64,000 nucleotides of DNA from an alpha proteobacterium U9-1i (GTDB taxonomy: Bacteria > Pseudomonadota > Alphaproteobacteria > Caulobacterales > Aquidulcibacteraceae). Within the stretch, counting starts at the first letter, position 1, and each line of letters starts with the position of its first letter. Shown piece by piece: positions 46,837 through 55,529 of the stretch. The notes below the pieces were generated by a model. It made no database searches. It was not told where the DNA came from and saw only the letters and a program-made list of their open reading frames with translations. The stretch covers positions 434,001-498,000 of the forward strand of contig BBSY01000003.1 of NCBI GenBank assembly GCA_000974665.1. Direction: 5' to 3'. Made by a program: the position numbers and the translations under genes.

Positions 46837-47189
46837 TCAACCTGCTTTTGGTAGCGCTCGGCGGCGCCTTAGGCTCTGCCGCACGCTACGGAGTGGGATT
46901 GGCGGCGGCGCGCTGGCTGGGCGCGGGATTTCCGTGGGGCACGCTTGTGGTGAACATAGCCGGCGGGCTCGCGATGGGCCTGCTGGCGGCGCGGACGCAA
47001 GAGGGCGAGGCGCTCCGGCTGCTGATCGGCGTTGGTGTTTTGGGCGGTTTCACTACGTTTTCGGCGTTCTCGCTTGAAACCGTGCGGCTGATGCAGCAAC
47101 GCCCTGAATTGGGGTTGGCTTACATCGCTGCGTCGCTCGCTTTGAGCGTCGGTGCATGTTGGTTAGGATTGATGCTGGGGCGTCCATGA
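46833..47189 (+). CDS. crcB: fluoride channel CrcB/Fluc
   Basis: 118 residues with four membrane helices. 'GGALGSAARYGVGLAAARWL', 'WGTLVVNIAGGLAMGLL' and 'GVLGGFTTFSAFSLETVRLM' are the Fluc hallmarks, including the polar track Asn and Thr/Phe residues. It forms a dimer that exports F-. No fluoride riboswitch was seen upstream. It overlaps the lipoprotein and rluC genes by four bases each. Confidence 0.95.
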   Translation: MINLLLVALGGALGSAARYGVGLAAARWLGAGFPWGTLVVNIAGGLAMGLLAARTQEGEALRLLIGVGVLGGFTTFSAFSLETVRLMQQRPELGLAYIAASLALSVGACWLGLMLGRP

Positions 47190-48181
47190 AGGCGGTCGAA
47201 TCCGTCGAGGTCAGTCACGACGATGGTGAAAGCCGGCTCGACCGCTGGCTGCGCCGGCGCTACCCGCACCTCAATCAGGGCCAAGTCGAAAAACTGATCC
47301 GCACCGGGCAAGTGCGCGTCGATGGCGCGCGCGCCAAGGCGTCCGATCGTGTGGCCGCGGGGCAAGTCGTGCGTGTGCCTCCGCTGCCCGACGCTGCGGC
47401 GCGATTGCCGGCCGGCATGAGCGGCAAGGACGTCGATTTCGTCCGCTCGCTGGTGATCCATAAGGACGACGACGTCATCGTCATCAACAAGCCGCATGGG
47501 TTGGCCGTTCAGGGCGGCACCAAAACGGTGCGCCATCTCGACGGCCTGCTCGAAGGCCTGAAGTTCGAGAACGAGAAGAAGCCCAAGCTCGTCCATCGCC
47601 TCGACCGCGATACTTCCGGTTGCCTCGTGCTCGCGCGCCACCCGCGTGCGGCGGCCTTCTTGGGCGAGGCGTTTCGCGATCGCGATACGGACAAGATTTA
47701 CTGGGCGATCGTCGCCGGCAGTCCGCGCCCGAAATTGGGGGAGTTGCGCAGCTGGATGCGCAAGGCGCCGGGGGTTCACGATGCTGACCGCGAGATGATG
47801 CAGAGCTGCCTTCAGCAGGATGAAGGCGCCGTGCACGCTGTGACGCAATACGTGGTTCTGGCGTCGGCCGGCGGGCGCGCGTCCTGGGTGGCGCTACGCC
47901 CCGTCACGGGACGCACGCATCAGCTGCGCTTCCACATGGCCGAGCTTGGGCATGCGATCGTCGGCGATCCGAAATACACGTCCGATCGCGAGACCCCTTC
48001 AGGGCTGGACGATAAGCTGCTTCTGCACGCGCGGGCTTTGCGTCTGCCCCATCCGACGAAGGGCGAGATCAACGTCACGGCGCAGCTTTCGCCGCATATG
48101 GCCGCCGCGTTCGAAACGCTTGGCTTCGACGCCCGTGAAGCAAAAGACCCGTTCGAGCCGTTTGCCGCGTCGCGGAAGTAG
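47186..48181 (+). CDS. rluC: 23S rRNA pseudouridine synthase RluC-like (S4 + RluA)
   Basis: 331 residues from ATG 47186 (ATGA overlap with crcB). S4 domain ~15-65 ('SRLDRWLRRRYPHLNQGQVE', 'RTGQVRVDGARAK'), then the catalytic core with 'LVHRLDRDTSGCLV' (Asp140) and 'RPVTGRTHQLRFHMAELGH'. RluC makes three pseudouridines in 23S rRNA of E. coli; RluD is the alternative assignment, but the neighbourhood order and S4 spacing favour RluC. Confidence 0.88.
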   Translation: MKAVESVEVSHDDGESRLDRWLRRRYPHLNQGQVEKLIRTGQVRVDGARAKASDRVAAGQVVRVPPLPDAAARLPAGMSGKDVDFVRSLVIHKDDDVIVINKPHGLAVQGGTKTVRHLDGLLEGLKFENEKKPKLVHRLDRDTSGCLVLARHPRAAAFLGEAFRDRDTDKIYWAIVAGSPRPKLGELRSWMRKAPGVHDADREMMQSCLQQDEGAVHAVTQYVVLASAGGRASWVALRPVTGRTHQLRFHMAELGHAIVGDPKYTSDRETPSGLDDKLLLHARALRLPHPTKGEINVTAQLSPHMAAAFETLGFDAREAKDPFEPFAASRK

Positions 48182-48182
48182 C

Positions 48183-49976
48183 ATGAAGTCCTACGACGTC
48201 TCCGCACTCGCCAATGCCGCGCACGAACTGCTACGGCAAGGCGATGCCGTAGGCGCCGAACGCGTGCTCTCGCCGGTGTTTGATCAGCTGAAAGCCGAAG
48301 CGTCGGTCATGCACCTGATGGGGCTGATCAAGAAAGCGCAGAATAAGCTCGTTGAAGCCGAGAAGCATTTGCGCGGCGCTATTTCGCACGCGTTGAGCGA
48401 GGGTTCTTACTACAACGATCTCGGCGTTGTGCTGCAGGCAAGAGGCGAGTTCGAGGAGGCCGCGCGCGTTTTCCGAGCCGCCATCGCGTTGTTGCCCGAT
48501 GCGGGCGCCGTGCGTGTGAATCTTACGCGTTGCCTAGTGGCGTCCGGGCAGTTGAAGGAAGCTGATCACGAGGCGCGAACCTACATCAGTGTGGCGCCTG
48601 GCGCCGAGAGTTGGACGCTCCTGCATCAGGTGCAGCGCGCTCAGGAGCGCCACCGCGATGCATTGGTGTCGGCGGAAACGGCGCTTCGCTACGCGCCCAA
48701 ACTGCGCAGTTTGCGGATCAATTACGCCGCATCGTTGGATCGGCTAGGCCGCGGCAAGGAAGCGCTGCCGATCTACAGCGAATTGGTCCGTGAGAATGTG
48801 GAATCGCCGGATCTTGCCTTGGCGTTTGCGCGCGCGCTCTACGCGGAGGGTGAAAAGCAAGACGCGGAGACCGTACTCGAGCAGGCGTCGAGCGCTTGGC
48901 CCGAGGCGGCGAACTTGCACGGTGCGCTGGCGCGGATGCGTTGGCTTCGGGGCGAAGGCGAGCGCGCGGGCGCGTTGATTGAGCAAGCGATCGCCAAACG
49001 GCCATCCGATCTTGGCCTACGCCTTTTGTGTGCTGACGTGCATCATCGCGGCGGCCATGACGCCCGCGCGCTCACAATTCTGGACGAAGCGCTGCGCGCC
49101 GCGCCGGACCAGCCGGCGTTGCTCGCCGCGCGCGGCATAGTGTTGGATGAGCTGAACCAATTGGATGAGGCAGTGCGCACATTCGAGCGCGCGCTGCTTG
49201 TGCAACCGGGCGCGGCGTCCACGCAGCGAAACCTCGTCTCGACATTGTTGCGCGCCGGCCGCCCGCAGGAGGCGTTGGGGCTAGCGAGGACAATCCGTCA
49301 ACAGGCGCCGGACGATCAGTTGCTGATCGCCTGCGTCGCGTCGGCGCTGCGGATGCTTGGCGATCCGGCGTACGGGCGCTTCAACGATTATGCGCGCTAT
49401 GTCCGCAGTTACGATATTCCAGCGCCACGTGGTTTCTTCACGGCAGACAATTTCAATGCGTCGCTGGCGGAGATATTGCGCGTTCAGCATCGGGTAAATG
49501 CACATCCTCTGGACCAAAGCCTGACGCACGGTACGCAGACCGGCCGCAGTCTGCTTGCGAGCGAGGAGCCCAATCTGCTGGCTTTCTTCAAAGCGGTTGA
49601 AGCGGCGATCCGAGACTACGTGGCGGCGCTGCCGTTGGGCCTGGATGATCCGGTGGGGCGGCGCAAAAGCGATCGCCAACTCATGACGTCGTGCTGGTCG
49701 GTTCGCCTGACGCAGGGCGGCGCCCAGCCGAACCACGTGCACGACCAAGGCTGGCTGAGTTCGGCCTATTATGTGGCGCTCAATCCAGCCAAGGGCGCCA
49801 AAGGGCGGCTCAAGTTCGGCGAGCCGCATCGGCCAATGCCCGGCTGTTCGCCGGATCATTTCGTCGAGCCAAAGGTCGGGACGCTGGTGTTGTTTCCTTC
49901 CTATATGTGGCACGGCACGGAAGCGTTTGGCGGGGCCGAGCGGCTCTCGCTCGCTTTCGACGTTGTGCCTGCATAA
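48183..49976 (+). CDS. TPR protein with C-terminal 2OG-Fe(II) oxygenase domain
   Basis: 597 residues. Residues ~1-400 are tetratricopeptide repeats ('GVVLQARGEFEEAARVFRAA', 'GIVLDELNQLDEAVRTFERA'). The C-terminal ~190 residues fit the putative 2OG-Fe(II) oxygenase family PF13759: 'CWSVRLTQGGAQPNHVHDQG' with likely iron ligands His and Asp in 'NHVHDQGW', then 'GTLVLFPSYMWHGTEAF' with the distal His. Probably hydroxylates a protein bound by the TPRs. It starts one base after rluC, so translation is linked. Confidence 0.87.
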   Translation: MKSYDVSALANAAHELLRQGDAVGAERVLSPVFDQLKAEASVMHLMGLIKKAQNKLVEAEKHLRGAISHALSEGSYYNDLGVVLQARGEFEEAARVFRAAIALLPDAGAVRVNLTRCLVASGQLKEADHEARTYISVAPGAESWTLLHQVQRAQERHRDALVSAETALRYAPKLRSLRINYAASLDRLGRGKEALPIYSELVRENVESPDLALAFARALYAEGEKQDAETVLEQASSAWPEAANLHGALARMRWLRGEGERAGALIEQAIAKRPSDLGLRLLCADVHHRGGHDARALTILDEALRAAPDQPALLAARGIVLDELNQLDEAVRTFERALLVQPGAASTQRNLVSTLLRAGRPQEALGLARTIRQQAPDDQLLIACVASALRMLGDPAYGRFNDYARYVRSYDIPAPRGFFTADNFNASLAEILRVQHRVNAHPLDQSLTHGTQTGRSLLASEEPNLLAFFKAVEAAIRDYVAALPLGLDDPVGRRKSDRQLMTSCWSVRLTQGGAQPNHVHDQGWLSSAYYVALNPAKGAKGRLKFGEPHRPMPGCSPDHFVEPKVGTLVLFPSYMWHGTEAFGGAERLSLAFDVVPA

Positions 49977-49984
49977 GGGGAGCC

Positions 49985-50449
49985 ATGGCGAAGATCGACC
50001 TCACAACCGCGCCAAGCGGGCAGGGCACGCGCTATCCCGCGCCGTACGACGAACCGTGCAAGAAGCGGCGCTGGCTGAGGCTTGGCGATGCGGCGGGTCT
50101 TACGCAATTCGGGGTCAATGTTGTCACGCTCGATCCTGGTGTGTGGTCGAGCCAGCGCCACTGGCACGAGAAGGAAGACGAGTTCGTGTTCATGCTGGAA
50201 GGTGAACTCGTGCTTGTTACCGACGCGGGCGAAGCGATCATGCGCCCCGGCGATTGCGCGGGCTTCAAGGCGGGCGTGCATGACGGCCACAAACTCGAGA
50301 ACCGCTCCGACACGCCCGCGCGGTTTCTTGTTGTCGGCGGGCGCGATGATGAGGATTGGGGCGAGTACTCGGACATCGACATGAAGTTTTGGCCGAAGCG
50401 CTACTCCGGCGGCGGCGGCTACACGCGCAAGAACGGGGACAAGATTTGA
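49985..50449 (+). CDS. cupin-domain protein
   Basis: 154 residues. Cupin motif 1 is 'SSQRHWHEKEDEFVFMLEGE' (His, His, Glu metal ligands), motif 2 'PGDCAGFKAGVHDGHKLEN'. The C-terminus 'YSDIDMKFWPKRYSGGGGYT' recurs in a subgroup of such proteins. Likely metal-dependent; substrate unknown. It follows the dioxygenase by eight bases and overlaps the HAD gene (TTGA). Confidence 0.88.
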   Translation: MAKIDLTTAPSGQGTRYPAPYDEPCKKRRWLRLGDAAGLTQFGVNVVTLDPGVWSSQRHWHEKEDEFVFMLEGELVLVTDAGEAIMRPGDCAGFKAGVHDGHKLENRSDTPARFLVVGGRDDEDWGEYSDIDMKFWPKRYSGGGGYTRKNGDKI

Positions 50450-51105
50450 GGCGCCTCGCCGTCTTCGATCTCGACGGCACGTTGGTCGATAGCCGCCACT
50501 CGATCGGCGAAGCGATGGCGCAGGCCTTCGCCGCGCTCGATCTGCCGCCGCCGAGCTATGACGAAACCCGCCGCATCGTTGGCCTTTCGCTCGTGCCGGC
50601 GCTGCAAATTCTGGCGCCGCATCTCGATCCCGCGCGCTGGCCTGAGCTGGGCGTCGCCTACAAGAACGCCTTCGTCCGCAATCGCGAGAACGGCATACGC
50701 GAACCGCTCTATGACGGCGCGCGCGAGACTTTGGAGCGGATGCGCGCCGCGGGTTGGCTGATGGGCATCGCCACCGGCAAGGCGCGTCGCGGCATTGATC
50801 ACGTACTCGCCGCGCACGATCTGTCCAGCTTCTTCGATTGCGGCTTCTGCGCCGATGACGGGCCGGGAAAGCCTGATCCGCACATGCTTGCGCTCAACAT
50901 GCAGGCGCTCGACGTTGACCCTGAGCACACGGTGATGATCGGCGACACGACGTTCGACATGGAAATGGCTCGCGCGGCGGGCGCCTATGCGCTGGGCGTC
51001 AGCTGGGGCTTTCACACCGCCGATGAGATCGCCGCGCACGCGCATGAGATCGCCCACGACTTTCCGACGCTGAACGCGATGCTCGCAAGCTGGCGCGCCG
51101 CATGA
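50446..51105 (+). CDS. HAD-superfamily hydrolase (phosphoglycolate phosphatase-like)
   Basis: 219 residues from TTG 50446, which overlaps the cupin TGA. Motif I 'FDLDGTLVDS' (Asp8, Asp10), motif II/III 'GIATGKARRG' and 'GPGKPDPHML', motif IV 'MIGDTTFDMEMARAAGA'. The cap is alpha-helical (subclass I). It dephosphorylates a small sugar or glycolate phosphate. The frame stays open upstream but only overlapping the cupin gene. Confidence 0.9.
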   Translation: MRRLAVFDLDGTLVDSRHSIGEAMAQAFAALDLPPPSYDETRRIVGLSLVPALQILAPHLDPARWPELGVAYKNAFVRNRENGIREPLYDGARETLERMRAAGWLMGIATGKARRGIDHVLAAHDLSSFFDCGFCADDGPGKPDPHMLALNMQALDVDPEHTVMIGDTTFDMEMARAAGAYALGVSWGFHTADEIAAHAHEIAHDFPTLNAMLASWRAA

Positions 51106-51803
51106 GCACCGATCTTGCCAAGCGCTTCTACCAAACCGCGAGCGTCAGCGAAGATGGTGCGAGTGTTCTGCTTGACGCGCGCACTTTGCGCACACCGGGC
51201 GGGGCGGTCTTTCGCGCGCCGGCGCGCGCGCTTGCGGAAGCCATGGCCGCGGAGTGGAACGCGCAAGGCGACCACATAGCGCCCGCAACGATGCCGCTGA
51301 CGCAGCTCGCGTTCGCCGCTGTCGATATAACGCCCAAGCGCCGTCCCGAGATCGCGCACGACGTTGCAAAGTATGCCGAGACCGATCTCATCTGCCATCG
51401 CGCCGAAGCCCCCGCTGTGCTTGTGGCGCGCCAGGCGGTGGCGTGGGACCCGTTGGTGGCATGGGCAGAGCAACGTTTCGGGCAGCGCCTTCACGTCGTC
51501 AGCGGCGTGCTCCCCGCCGATGTGCCCGCCGCCGCGATCGCAAACATCGAACGCGCGGTCGGCGATTTGGACGATTTCCGCGCCACCGCGCTTGCGCAGT
51601 CCACTATGCTGACAGGCTCGGTCTATCTGGGCTTTGCGCAGTTGGAGGGCCGCATCAACGCCGCCGAGGCGTACGCAGCCGCGACCGTCGACGAAGCCTG
51701 GAGCATCGAGCGCTGGGGCGAGGATTCCGAGGCCGGCGCCCGCCTCGATCGCCTCAAAGGCGATCTAGACGCGGTATCGCGCTTCCTCGCCGCACTCGGC
51801 TAG
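51102..51803 (+). CDS. ATP12-family F1F0-ATPase assembly chaperone
   Basis: 233 residues. 'KRFYQTASVSEDGASVLLDA', 'LRTPGGAVFRAPARALAEAM', 'EWNAQGDHI', 'TDLICHRAEAP' and 'YLGFAQLEGRINAAEAYAAA' match the mitochondrial/alphaproteobacterial ATP12 family, which assists assembly of the F1 alpha subunit. ATGA overlap with the HAD gene. The family is a good marker of alphaproteobacterial origin. Confidence 0.93.
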   Translation: MSTDLAKRFYQTASVSEDGASVLLDARTLRTPGGAVFRAPARALAEAMAAEWNAQGDHIAPATMPLTQLAFAAVDITPKRRPEIAHDVAKYAETDLICHRAEAPAVLVARQAVAWDPLVAWAEQRFGQRLHVVSGVLPADVPAAAIANIERAVGDLDDFRATALAQSTMLTGSVYLGFAQLEGRINAAEAYAAATVDEAWSIERWGEDSEAGARLDRLKGDLDAVSRFLAALG

Positions 51804-51835
51804 CCATCCGCCGCTTGTCATCCCACTCAGCTTCC

Positions 51836-51935
51836 GTCATCCCGGACGCGCGAAGCGCGATCCGGGATTCAGGGGCAAACGCGCCGGCCTACGATCATCT
51901 GGGTCCCGGCTCTCGCTTCGCTCGGCCGGGATGAC
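51836..51935. repeat. REP/BIME-like intergenic palindromic element
   Basis: The ends are inverted copies, GTCATCCCGG (51836-51845) and CCGGGATGAC (51926-51935). Inside are two smaller palindromes: CGCGCGAAGCGCG (51847 region) and CTCGCTTCGCTCGG (51913 region). An extra half copy GTCATCCC lies at 51817. Such units are commonly dispersed between genes of alphaproteobacteria; other copies cannot be searched here. Confidence 0.7.
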
Positions 51936-51962
51936 GCATCCTGAGAAGGGGTCCGCAAAACC

Positions 51963-53495
51963 ATGAAAGACATCATCGAAGCCCTGGAAGCCAAGCGCGC
52001 GGCGGCGCGTGCGGGCGGCGGCGAGAAGCGGATGGCGTCGCAGCACGCCAAGGGCAAGCTCACCGCGCGCGAGCGCATCGAGCTCTTGCTCGACGAAGGC
52101 TCGTTCGAGGAGTTCGACATGTTCGTTGAGCACCGTGCGCACGAGTTCGGCATGGCCGACCAGAAAATCCCCGGCGACGGCGTCGTCACCGGCTGGGGCA
52201 CGATCAACGGGCGGCTGACTTACGTTTTCTCGAAGGACTTCACCGTGTTCGGCGGTTCGCTGTCGAAGGCGCACGCCGAGAAGATCTGCAAAGTGCAGGA
52301 CATGGCGATGAAGAACGGCGCGCCGATCGTCGGCATTTTCGACGCTGGCGGCGCGCGTATTCAAGAAGGCGTCGACAGCCTCGCCGGCTACGCCGATATC
52401 TTCCAGCGCAACATTCTCGCGTCCGGCGTCGTGCCGCAGATCAGCGTGATCATGGGGCCGTGCGCGGGCGGCGATGTGTATTCGCCGGCGATGACCGATT
52501 TCATCTTCATGGTGCGCGACACGTCCTACATGTACGTGACCGGCCCTGAGGTGGTGAAAACGGTGACGAACGAGATCGTCACGCATGAGGAATTGGGCGG
52601 CGCGCGCGTGCATGCGTCGAAATCGGGCGTCGTCGATGGCGCGTTTGAGAACGATTTCGAGACGCTGACGCAGATGCGCCGGCTGATCGATTTCCTGCCC
52701 GGCTCGAACCGCGAAAAACCGCCGACGCGCCCGCACTATGACGATATCATGCGCGAGGAACCTTCGCTCGACCGCTTGATCCCGGACAATCCGAACAAGC
52801 CATATGACATGAAAGAGCTGATCGAGAAGGTCGCCGACGAGGGCGATTTCTTTGAGATCGGCGCCGATTTTGGCAAGAACATCATCACCGGTTTTGCGCG
52901 CCTTGACGGCGCGCCGGCGGGCTTTGTCGCCAACCAGCCGATGACGCTCGCGGGCGTGCTCGACATTGATGCGAGCCGCAAAGCCGCGCGCTTCGTGCGC
53001 TTCTGCGATGCGTTCAACATTCCGATCATCACCTTCGTGGACGTGCCGGGTTTCCTGCCGGGCACCAAGCAGGAGCTGGGCGGCCTCATCAAGCACGGCG
53101 CGAAATTGCTGTTCGCTTACGGCGAAGCAACGGTGCCGAAAGTCACGGTGATTACGCGCAAGGCCTATGGCGTCGCGTATGACGTGATGAGTTCCAAGCA
53201 TTTGCGCGGCGACGTGAACTACGCGTGGCCGAGCGCTGAGATCGCGGTGATGGGCGCCAAAGGCGCCGTCGAGATCATCTTCCGCGCCGACATCGGCGAC
53301 GCCGACAAGATCGCCGCCCGCACCAAGGAATATTCCGACCGCTTCGCCAACCCGTTCGTGGCGGCGTCACGCGGCTATCTGGATGACGTGATCATGCCGC
53401 GCGAAACGCGTCGGCGGATCATCCGGGCGCTGCAGAGCTTGAAGAACAAGAAGCTCGAAAACCCCTGGAAGAAGCACGACAATATTCCGTTGTGA
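51963..53495 (+). CDS. pccB: acyl-CoA (propionyl-CoA) carboxylase beta subunit
   Basis: 510 residues, carboxyltransferase subunit. '[20 protein letters not shown]', '[20 protein letters not shown]', '[17 protein letters not shown]' and '[17 protein letters not shown]' with 'AYGGAYDVM'-like '[18 protein letters not shown]' are diagnostic. It transfers carboxyl from biotin to propionyl-CoA, giving methylmalonyl-CoA; the downstream mutase needs B12, which fits the btuB gene. The biotinylated alpha subunit is not in the window. Confidence 0.94.
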   Translation: MKDIIEALEAKRAAARAGGGEKRMASQHAKGKLTARERIELLLDEGSFEEFDMFVEHRAHEFGMADQKIPGDGVVTGWGTINGRLTYVFSKDFTVFGGSLSKAHAEKICKVQDMAMKNGAPIVGIFDAGGARIQEGVDSLAGYADIFQRNILASGVVPQISVIMGPCAGGDVYSPAMTDFIFMVRDTSYMYVTGPEVVKTVTNEIVTHEELGGARVHASKSGVVDGAFENDFETLTQMRRLIDFLPGSNREKPPTRPHYDDIMREEPSLDRLIPDNPNKPYDMKELIEKVADEGDFFEIGADFGKNIITGFARLDGAPAGFVANQPMTLAGVLDIDASRKAARFVRFCDAFNIPIITFVDVPGFLPGTKQELGGLIKHGAKLLFAYGEATVPKVTVITRKAYGVAYDVMSSKHLRGDVNYAWPSAEIAVMGAKGAVEIIFRADIGDADKIAARTKEYSDRFANPFVAASRGYLDDVIMPRETRRRIIRALQSLKNKKLENPWKKHDNIPL

Positions 53496-53501
53496 GGTCT
53501 T

Positions 53502-54140
53502 GTGGCGCGCGATGACGTTGAAAAGCGAGCGTCAGAGATTCGCGCCAGGGGACTGGCGGCCGAGCAAGAACTAGCTGCGCTGGAAGAAGCGCAAGACGAA
53601 GAGCGTAAGCAGTTCGTTCGTCGATTCTCGGCGGCACTGCTGGAGCGAACACCGCACGCCGTACAGTGTCTAGCGATCGATCCCAACGAAGACGAGTTGG
53701 GCGTATTGGTGCGCTTCCATTTCTATATAGACAGCAAAGCGAGATTTAATGACGTCGCGCAGATTGGCGTTGATCGCGCGGAGCGTAAAGGTGACGATTG
53801 GGAGTTCAGCTACTACCTGCGCCCGAGCGCGGGGGCGTATGGGGTTGAACTAGACGGCGGTGTGGAGGAGTTGGCTTACGCGCAGCAAGGTGAGGTGCTG
53901 ACCGCCGCTACTGCGCTTGTTATAGAAATGATGGCGAACGTCGTTGCCAGTGGCGGTCGCTTGGGGACACCAAGCGAAGTGACGGCCATGCTGGCCGCAG
54001 CCGAAAAGGAAAAGGCCGCGCAACAATCCGCTGCGCGGAAGGAGCGCGCAAGGAGCCAACGTCGCGGTTGCCTCGTTATTTTTCTGGGGTTCGTCGGGTT
54101 TTGCATGCTGATGGGGCTGCTAAACAACGCAACGTCATGA
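53502..54140 (+). CDS. unknown protein with C-terminal membrane anchor
   Basis: 212 residues, GTG start at 53502, six bases after pccB. The N-terminus (~1-45) is a charged helix, the middle (~55-110) is beta-rich with 'LGVLVRFHFYIDSKARF', and ~150-185 is again charged and helical. One membrane helix lies at the very end ('GCLVIFLGFVGFCMLMGLL'), leaving only five residues after it, as in tail-anchored proteins. There is no signal peptide. No family recognised. The base composition looks slightly less GC-rich than its neighbours. Confidence 0.7.
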   Translation: MARDDVEKRASEIRARGLAAEQELAALEEAQDEERKQFVRRFSAALLERTPHAVQCLAIDPNEDELGVLVRFHFYIDSKARFNDVAQIGVDRAERKGDDWEFSYYLRPSAGAYGVELDGGVEELAYAQQGEVLTAATALVIEMMANVVASGGRLGTPSEVTAMLAAAEKEKAAQQSAARKERARSQRRGCLVIFLGFVGFCMLMGLLNNATS

Positions 54141-54147
54141 GTCCGGT

Positions 54148-54312
54148 CCTTCTCCCGCATGGGCGGGAGAAGGTGGTCGCGGAGCGACCGGATGAGGGTG
54201 GGGGCCGCACGCGAACGGCGCGCGTCAACACAAGCGCTTCATCCTGCGCCTCGCCCCCTTTGCCCGGTTCGAGCAAGCTCGAACCGACCTCTCCCCCTCG
54301 TGGGGGAGAGGT
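54148..54312. repeat. hairpin-rich intergenic repeat unit
   Basis: Four perfect or near-perfect inverted repeats follow one another: CCTTCTCCCGC/GCGGGAGAAGG (54148-54173), GGTCGC/GCGACC (54175-54189), GGTTCGAGC/GCTCGAACC (54266-54285) and ACCTCTCCCCC/GGGGGAGAGGT (54287-54312). This composite resembles short dispersed repeats of alphaproteobacterial genomes. No coding capacity. Confidence 0.7.
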
Positions 54313-54340
54313 GCTAGCTCAGGGCGCACGGAGAGACGCC

Positions 54341-54853
54341 ATGCGCACCATGATTCTTGTCATCCCGTTTTTGCTCGCTGCTTGTGGACAAGCCGCGCCG
54401 CCGGAGCCTGCAGCGGAAATCGCCGCGCCTGCGCCGGTGGGCGAGCCGATGTCCGCCGGCATGTTGGGGGCGATGTCGGAGAATGTGCCGGAGGAGGCTG
54501 CGGCGCTCACCATCGAAACTGGCCGATTGGTGTTCGCGAGCCCGGATGCTGTCGAAACCTTCGCGCTGCCGACGCAATTTATCGGCGCTGTCGATCCTTC
54601 GACGCTCATCGCCGCTGGCGGGCAAAGCTTCGCCGCCGCCGCGCCGGGCGTGAATCTCACGCGCGTCGAGGTGCGCGCAATTTTTGGCGGAACGCCGCAG
54701 GCTTTGTGTGGTCTCGCGCAGGCCACGCACGTCGCGATCATGAGCGCCGAGCCGCTGACGGGCGTGGTGCTGATCGCGTTCACCGGCGTCGACGCGCCCG
54801 GCCCCGAGGCGCGCGATAGCGCGGTGTGCGCGACTTATACCTACGCGGTCTAA
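54341..54853 (+). CDS. small lipoprotein, family A copy 1
   Basis: 170 residues. Lipobox 'PFLLAAC'. A Pro/Ala linker then a beta-rich domain with 'ALTIETGRLVFASPDAVETF', one Cys in 'ALCGLAQATH', and the C-terminal block 'FTGVDAPGPEARDSAVC'. The same C-terminal block ('FTGDEAPGPDATDSRVC') occurs in the lipoprotein at 55530, so the two are paralogues. Two conserved Cys may form a disulfide. Function unknown. ATG 54341 is chosen by the signal peptide. Confidence 0.72.
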   Translation: MRTMILVIPFLLAACGQAAPPEPAAEIAAPAPVGEPMSAGMLGAMSENVPEEAAALTIETGRLVFASPDAVETFALPTQFIGAVDPSTLIAAGGQSFAAAAPGVNLTRVEVRAIFGGTPQALCGLAQATHVAIMSAEPLTGVVLIAFTGVDAPGPEARDSAVCATYTYAV

Positions 54854-54961
54854 AGCTGCGGGCCGCTGGGCAGTTTTCGCTGCACCGATCGAAGCAGTCT
54901 TGCTGATGGGTAATGCCGCCGCGCCGCGTGCGCTGCTACCGTCAACGCGGGAGGGCCGTTT

Positions 54962-55435
54962 ATGCGCCAAATTCTGATTGTGATGATGCTTGCTGCGTCG
55001 GCGTTTGTGAGCGGTTGCGCTACGCAAACCGGTGGCGCGATGATTGCTCGCGACGACGTGATGGAGAATTCGCGGCGGATCGTGGAGGCCTATGCCGCCT
55101 CGTGGAACGCCGGAGACATGGCGCGCTTCGGCGCGCTCTACGCGGCTGACGCCCGGCATGTGAACACGTCCGGCGAGTTCTTGCGAGGGCGCAGCGCCAT
55201 CGTCGCCACGCACCGGGCCAATCGCGAACGCTATTCCGCCGGCGTACGCATGGCGACGCGGCTCGAGGGCGCGCGTGCAATCACAGACGACGCGATCGTC
55301 GCGGTGATGATCATGGAAATCGTCAACGATCCCGCGCGCCCTGGCGAAGTCCAGGCCACGCGCGTGACCTTGACGTTGGCGCGGCGCGACGGCGACTGGC
55401 TGATCGCCCAGGCTCAGGCTTCGGCGGCCGGCTGA
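54962..55435 (+). CDS. lipoprotein with SnoaL/NTF2-like (DUF4440-type) domain
   Basis: 157 residues. Lipobox 'SAFVSGC'. The domain reads 'IVEAYAASWNAGDMARFGAL', 'YAADARHVNTSGEFLRGRSA' and 'VTLTLARRDGDWLIAQAQAS', the usual pattern of SgcJ/EcaC/SnoaL-like cone folds. It may bind or turn over a small molecule in the envelope. It lies between two related lipoproteins. Confidence 0.82.
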   Translation: MRQILIVMMLAASAFVSGCATQTGGAMIARDDVMENSRRIVEAYAASWNAGDMARFGALYAADARHVNTSGEFLRGRSAIVATHRANRERYSAGVRMATRLEGARAITDDAIVAVMIMEIVNDPARPGEVQATRVTLTLARRDGDWLIAQAQASAAG

Positions 55436-55529
55436 ACCTCGCGATCGGCGGCGAACACAGACGACCAAGAGCGCGCGAATTGCGATGGGCGCCGTCGCGG
55501 GCGAGGCGCGGACGGCGTAACAATCGCGC

